Both the position numbers and the translations under genes were made by a program. 64,000 nt of DNA, taken from the NCBI RefSeq assembly GCF_008014775.2, contig NZ_CP144914.1, forward strand, positions 2,604,001 through 2,668,000. The letters are read 5' to 3'. This stretch comes from Alkalicoccus halolimnae (GTDB lineage: Bacteria > Bacillota > Bacilli > Bacillales > Salisediminibacteriaceae). Numbering within the stretch: position 1 is the first letter of the stretch; every line of letters begins with the position of its first letter. The notes beneath the pieces were generated by a model. The model searched no databases and was not told the origin of the DNA. It saw nothing but the letters and a program-made list of their open reading frames with translations. Of this stretch, positions 59,805 to 64,000 are shown piece by piece.

Positions 59805-60020
59805 GAGGGCCTCCTTTAATAGTTTCTTTATACCGGAAATACTCCGCACTTTTAGAGCACACCGGCTTTTTTAATCAAATTTCAATCAGGATTGTTTATA
59901 TTAGAATTATACCAGATATTAGGATTTTACAGAAATGATAGAAAAGCGTAACTTCAGTTTGAAAAGAAAAGAGTTATTTCCATAAAGATGCTTTCCCGGC
60001 ACCCCTGAATTGAGTACAGC

Positions 60021-60058
60021 AAAAGACCTTCGTGACAGCGGGGCGTCATGAAGGTCTT
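60021..60058. terminator. intrinsic terminator after the baeRF gene
   Basis: AAGACCTTCgTGAC pairs with GTCAtGAAGGTCTT. Confidence 0.85.
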
Positions 60059-60120
60059 CCAGCATATGGATGCTTAAACTGTGCTCCAGACGCACGCTGT
60101 ACGAAAATCGGTTTCCCGAA

Positions 60121-61266
60121 TCAGCGGAACACGGCCGCCGCACCGGTATCAACCGGCATACGCTCTTTTGGAAGCACGACAAGCGGCACGCTTTTTTTGA
60201 AAGCCAGTTCCGTTAAGTCTCCGAGAATATCACTTCCACCGTGATTTTCTTCGCTGCCTCCTATTACTTCTCCTGTTGACGTGTCTACGTTTCCCGGAAC
60301 GACTCGGTCATCTTCAATTAAAATGTGGGCAAGCCTGTTTTCCACAGCTGCAGCAGCAATCTCTTCCAGATGCGGAGAACCGCTTCCGTTTGCTCTCGCA
60401 TTTTCGAACGTTTCCACCAGTTTCTTCGTTTTTTCCAGATATAGCGGCTCAATGATCTCCCAGACCCGCTTCGTCATTTCATGAGCATCCATGGAATCAT
60501 AAGCACTTTTTACCCCTTCATCCATCAGGTAGGGGTTGCTGCTGATTTTCCGGAAATGGCCGTGGTGCTCTTTCACCGCTGCCAGTATGAGCGGCAGCTG
60601 CGTTTTTTTCGAATGATTCTCGGTAACGTAGCGGTCGACAAAGCGGAAAAACTTCTCCGTATCTTTATCGATCTCGTCTTTCTTTCCGCCCTGCCCAAAA
60701 TAAGAGCCTCCGCTTCCTCCACTGCCCCCGAAAGAACCTTTATCAATGTGGGATTCCGTCGGCTGATCTCCAATAACATCCTTTTTTGTTCGTGCTACGT
60801 CTGCCGGGAGGGCTACTTCCTTGAACCCGTAGCGGTTTCCTTCGAAAAGGCTGAACGTGTGCATGTTGAGTCCGAGCAGCTGATAGTAATCCGCCGACTG
60901 AAACACGCGGATCAGGGGACTGATGTGCGGACGATCTCCGGCAACAGCAGTTTCTTTAACCGGCCGGGACAGTTTATAAATAACGCAGCTTTTTTCTGTA
61001 GCAAACAGCGCAAGTCCTTCGTCGACCGTCCGCCAGAAAGGACGGTCCTGTTCGAGCTCGTACACAGGCTCAAGCAGCTTCTCTGTGTTTACGTCCGGAA
61101 ACTTATCCTCCAGCGCCTGCTCTGCTTCTTTAAGAAGTTTGCGGAAAACAAGGGCATTCTGCTGCTTTTCGGGGCCCGCCTTATGAGTAGGCTGGTAAAG
61201 CGAGACAAATGGGGCCGTCTTTTCATAAATGATGTGATGTGGGAATCGTTCAGCAATTTCGTACAT
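60121..61266 (-). CDS. bacterial archaeo-eukaryotic release factor-like (baeRF) protein
   Basis: A 381-residue protein of the baeRF superfamily (eRF1/Pelota-related). The N-terminal domain begins SLYQPTHKAGPEKQQNALVFRKLLKEAE; the middle domain contains ALFATEKSCVIYKLSRPVKE; a Gly/Ser-rich loop (GGSGGSGGSYFGQGG) precedes DKDTEKFFRFVDRYV; and the C-terminal L7Ae-like domain is present (AAAAVENRLAHILIEDDRVVPG). The family is thought to act on stalled ribosomes or in hydrolytic release, but no bacterial member has a firm role that I know of. The start is the ATG behind GGAGGCGG. Monocistronic. Confidence 0.85.
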   Translation of the reverse strand: MYEIAERFPHHIIYEKTAPFVSLYQPTHKAGPEKQQNALVFRKLLKEAEQALEDKFPDVNTEKLLEPVYELEQDRPFWRTVDEGLALFATEKSCVIYKLSRPVKETAVAGDRPHISPLIRVFQSADYYQLLGLNMHTFSLFEGNRYGFKEVALPADVARTKKDVIGDQPTESHIDKGSFGGSGGSGGSYFGQGGKKDEIDKDTEKFFRFVDRYVTENHSKKTQLPLILAAVKEHHGHFRKISSNPYLMDEGVKSAYDSMDAHEMTKRVWEIIEPLYLEKTKKLVETFENARANGSGSPHLEEIAAAAVENRLAHILIEDDRVVPGNVDTSTGEVIGGSEENHGGSDILGDLTELAFKKSVPLVVLPKERMPVDTGAAAVFR

Positions 61267-61457
61267 ACTACATCCGCCTCCATTCATAATGAACACTTGA
61301 ACTGGCTGCACGGCTGAAAAAACTGCTCATTTTTCCAAAGTTCGTAGTAAAGAACTTAATTACTTCGATTATACAATATCTGGCTCCATGAAAGGGATGA
61401 AATTTTTGCTGTTTTTTAAATTATTTTTTATATTGTTCTTTATCGAGATTTAACCCG

Positions 61458-61498
61458 AAAAAAGCCTGTTAGACAAATCCCCGTCTAACAGGCTTTTT
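61458..61498. terminator. intrinsic terminator downstream of dat
   Basis: AAAAAGCCTGTTAGAC pairs perfectly with GTCTAACAGGCTTTTT; an 8-nt loop. Confidence 0.95.
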
Positions 61499-61571
61499 AA
61501 CACTTTGTCCTTCTACCCGCGTGCTTTCCAGGCTGTCTTCATGTACCTTCTGAGACAGCCTCTTCCCTTAT

Positions 61572-62435
61572 TCATCGGGTTTTGTGCCAGTTGCTTCTTT
61601 CTTTCTCTTTCTTTTCCTGAAAAGCTGCAAACAGGCGGTCTGTAACCAAACGGCTTTCCGAAAGCAGATGGTGGTCCACCTGCCTGATCGAAAGCAGCTC
61701 CATCGTAGTGGAGGTAAGAAAAGCTTCATCCGCTTCATGCAGTTCTTCTGTCGTAAAGCGTGTTTCTTCGAGCGGAATACCTGCTTCCCGTGCCGTATCA
61801 ATCACGACGCGCCGCGTGATCCCGTGAAGAATGCCTTTCGTTGCCGGATGCGTTTTGACAATGCCGTCTTTCACAATAAACACGTTGCTGCTGGAGCCTT
61901 CTTTGACGACATTGTTGTCTACAAACAGCGCTTCCTGAGCCCCCGCTTCCACCGCCTCCTGCTTGGCCATAACGTTTGGAAGCAGGTTGAGTGATTTGAC
62001 GTAGCACAGTTTCCAGCGAACATCATCGCGTGTAATCACATCCACGCCGCTCATCCGTTTATCCTCTGGTACAATACGCGCGTCTTTAATAATAATCGAC
62101 AGCGCAGAAGCCGCAGGTTCGGGGAAATGATGCTGGCGAATATGGATGCCGCGGGTTATCTGAATATATATTTCCGCTTCCAGAATATCGGAACGCCGCA
62201 GGGCTTCAAGCGCGAGCCTTTCAATTTCCTGCGCCGGATAGGGAAGCTCCATGCGGATGAGCCCCGCACTTTCCTCCATGCGCTCCATATGCTCTCTCAT
62301 AGTGAAAGGAACCCCATTGTAGACACGGATCACTTCGTAAATGCCATCGCCGAACTGATGGCCTCGTTCCTGAATTGGGATAACCGGTTCGTCGACTTCA
62401 ATGAACCGGTCCTGATAAAATGCAATCTCAGGCAT
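61572..62435 (-). CDS. dat: D-amino-acid transaminase
   Basis: A 287-residue PLP enzyme of fold type IV: GHQFGDGIYEVIRVYNG at the N-terminus, catalytic Lys in CYVKSLNLLPNVMAKQ, the phosphate-binding EGSSSNVFIVK and GILHGITRRVVID. It makes D-glutamate/D-alanine for peptidoglycan or uses D-amino acids. It lies 12 bp downstream of valS, so it is probably co-transcribed. It has a slightly extended charged C-terminus. Confidence 0.95.
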   Translation of the reverse strand: MPEIAFYQDRFIEVDEPVIPIQERGHQFGDGIYEVIRVYNGVPFTMREHMERMEESAGLIRMELPYPAQEIERLALEALRRSDILEAEIYIQITRGIHIRQHHFPEPAASALSIIIKDARIVPEDKRMSGVDVITRDDVRWKLCYVKSLNLLPNVMAKQEAVEAGAQEALFVDNNVVKEGSSSNVFIVKDGIVKTHPATKGILHGITRRVVIDTAREAGIPLEETRFTTEELHEADEAFLTSTTMELLSIRQVDHHLLSESRLVTDRLFAAFQEKKEKERSNWHKTR

Positions 62436-62447
62436 GATGATGCCTCC

Positions 62448-64000
62448 TTAATTCTTCAGTTCTTCGAGGCGTGCGAGAACTTTGTCCCGCTGCTCGCTGT
62501 AATCCTGCTCTTTAGCACGTTCCTCGTCGACGACTTTCTGAGGTGCTTTAGCGACAAACCCTTCATTGGAAAGCTTTTTCTGTACACGCGTCACTTCTCC
62601 GTCCAGGCGCTTCACTTCGGTCTGCAGGCGCTTCACTTCAGCATCAAGGTCGAGCAGACCGGCAAGCGGCATGTAAAGTTCCACACCGGATAGTACAGAG
62701 CTCATTGATTTTTCCGGAGCGTTAAAGTCGGTACCGACCGTCAGCTCAGACGGGTTACAGAATTTCTCGATGTACGCTTTGCCGCGCTCAAGACGTCCGA
62801 GGACGTTTTCAGTGTTGGCTTTCACGTACAGCGTTATTTCTTTCGACATCGGTACGTTCAGCTCGGAGCGGGTGTTTCGTACCGAGCGGATGATTTCCTG
62901 CAGCAGCTGCATGTCCTTTACAGCCTCGGCGTTAGAATACGGATTCTCTGCCGGCCACGAAGCCGTCGTGATCGAATCACCTTCGTGCGGAAGGTGCTGC
63001 CACACTTCTTCTGTAATAAACGGCATAAATGGATGCAGCAGACGCATCGTCTGATCGAGTACATATGCGAGCACCGAGCGCGTCGTATGCTTGGCATCTT
63101 CATCTTCGCTGTTTAACGGAAGCTTCGCCATTTCAATATACCAGTCGCAGAAGTCGTCCCAGATAAAGTTGTACAGGGCACGTCCTACTTCCCCGAACTC
63201 GTAAAGATCAATATACTTCGTTACGTGGGTAATCGTTTCATTCAGTCGGGTCAAAATCCATTCGTCCGCAATTGATTTCGGTCCGCTGAGGTCGATCTCC
63301 TCATATTTCAGGCCGTCCATATTCATCAGTGCAAAGCGGGAAGCGTTCCAGATTTTATTGCCGAAATTCCAGTTCGCTTCAACTTTTTCCCAGTAGAAAC
63401 GAAGGTCCTGACCCGGAGAACTGCCGGTGCTAAGGAAGAAACGAAGCGCATCTGCGCCGTAGCGGTCGATGACATCCATCGGGTCCACTCCGTTACCGAG
63501 CGACTTGCTCATTTTCCGTCCTTCGGAATCGCGCACAAGCCCGTGGATAAGCACGTCTTTAAACGGACGCTCTTCCGTAAAGTGCTGGCCCTGGAAAATC
63601 ATGCGCGCTACCCAGAAGTAAATGATGTCGTACCCTGTGACCAGGGCATCTGTCGGATAATAGCGCTTGAAGTCTTCGGCATTCTCATCCGGCCAGCCCA
63701 TCGTTGAAAACGGCCATAATGCCGAAGAAAACCACGTGTCAAGAACGTCTTCATCCTGTTCCCAGTTCTCGCTGTCCGCCGGGGCATTTCTTCCGACGTA
63801 GGTCTCGCCCGTTTCTTTATGGTGCCACGCCGGTATGCGGTGTCCCCACCAGAGCTGGCGGGAAATACACCAGTCGCGGATATTTTCGATCCAGTGCAGG
63901 TACGTTTTTTCAAAACGGTCCGGGACAAAGTTCACTTTTTCTTCCTTCTTCTGCAGTTCAATCGCCTGTTCCGCGAGAGGGCCCATCTTAACGAACCACT
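62448..64000 (-). CDS. valS: valyl-tRNA synthetase, C-terminal part (runs off the window)
   Basis: 517 residues of the C-terminal part of a class I synthetase are present; the frame stays open to the right edge ([11 protein letters not shown]). Features: [28 protein letters not shown] (KMSKS loop), anticodon-binding helical domain ([12 protein letters not shown]) and the C-terminal coiled coil [34 protein letters not shown] typical of ValRS. The N-terminal Rossmann half with HIGH lies outside. Confidence 0.97.
   Translation of the reverse strand, partial: WFVKMGPLAEQAIELQKKEEKVNFVPDRFEKTYLHWIENIRDWCISRQLWWGHRIPAWHHKETGETYVGRNAPADSENWEQDEDVLDTWFSSALWPFSTMGWPDENAEDFKRYYPTDALVTGYDIIYFWVARMIFQGQHFTEERPFKDVLIHGLVRDSEGRKMSKSLGNGVDPMDVIDRYGADALRFFLSTGSSPGQDLRFYWEKVEANWNFGNKIWNASRFALMNMDGLKYEEIDLSGPKSIADEWILTRLNETITHVTKYIDLYEFGEVGRALYNFIWDDFCDWYIEMAKLPLNSEDEDAKHTTRSVLAYVLDQTMRLLHPFMPFITEEVWQHLPHEGDSITTASWPAENPYSNAEAVKDMQLLQEIIRSVRNTRSELNVPMSKEITLYVKANTENVLGRLERGKAYIEKFCNPSELTVGTDFNAPEKSMSSVLSGVELYMPLAGLLDLDAEVKRLQTEVKRLDGEVTRVQKKLSNEGFVAKAPQKVVDEERAKEQDYSEQRDKVLARLEELKN

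Noticed and set aside
59919..60182. Minus-strand 87-residue frame overlapping the baeRF gene end
   Set aside because: It overlaps a strong terminator and the 3' end of a clear gene in another frame, with no ribosome site.

Overview
The window (64 kb, moderate GC, mostly minus-strand genes) reads as chromosomal DNA of a haloalkaliphilic member of the Bacillaceae (low-GC Gram-positive). Gene content (yisL, yhfI, ykvA, yvrJ, the DUF1659/DUF2922 pair, liaIHFSR, thioredoxin-type arsC, an L21 leader, prp-processed L27) and strong AGGAGG ribosome sites point to Bacillales. Exported proteins are very acidic (RND pump, PstS, sugar-binding protein, PilO, VanW-like protein), as expected for salt or alkaline habitats.

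Layout. 0-6 kb: a partial CxxC protein, a UGA-containing reductase-family selenoprotein, phhB, arsenate reductase with its ArsR, pcp, and a DUF1659/DUF2922/yvrJ trio. 6-17.7 kb: a cupin with a decayed upstream duplicate, a lipoprotein, a MarR-controlled RND pump, a light-driven proton pump of the Exiguobacterium type, a membrane/thiol-redox set ending in bdbC, KTSC and ald. 17.7-24 kb: yisL, then pstS-pstC-pstA-pstB-phoU and an unusual response regulator, headed by a clear Pho box. 24-36 kb: metallo-hydrolase yhfI, small genes, a CueP-family copper protein whose conserved Cys codon is UGA, rpmA-prp-rplU with the L21 leader, rng, and a LacI-regulated sugar ABC importer. 36-54 kb: minC, mreDCB, radC, maf, then a full type IV pilus locus (pilB, pilT, pilC, pilin, pilD, pilM, pilN, pilO) with a VanW-like repeat protein, and folC. 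54-64 kb: two coupled ATP-grasp ligases, the lia cell-envelope stress operon, ykvA, a baeRF-type protein, dat and the 3' part of valS.

Two themes stand out. First, two genes are interrupted by a single in-frame UGA exactly where their families have a redox/metal Cys, and both UGAs are followed after 17-18 nt by a perfect 7-bp hairpin with a GGU-containing loop, the geometry of a bacterial SECIS. This implies that the organism inserts selenocysteine, and that one target is a CueP-like copper protein, which I do not know as a selenoprotein. Second, intergenic DNA is populated by two families of small non-coding mobile elements. One (about 165-590 bp) has about 9-11 bp target duplications. The other (about 407 bp) has imperfect CAG..TGTT termini and sits between about 30-bp direct repeats that are whole terminator/hairpin sequences, so it appears to insert at hairpins and duplicate them.

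The usual Bacillus order mreBCD-minCD-spoIVFAB-rplU-prp-rpmA-spo0B-obg is broken here: minD, spoIVFA, spoIVFB, spo0B and obg are absent from their expected places, which are filled by the sugar importer, mobile elements and the cueP cassette. Loss of those spo genes would fit a non-sporulating lineage, but this is inference from one locus.
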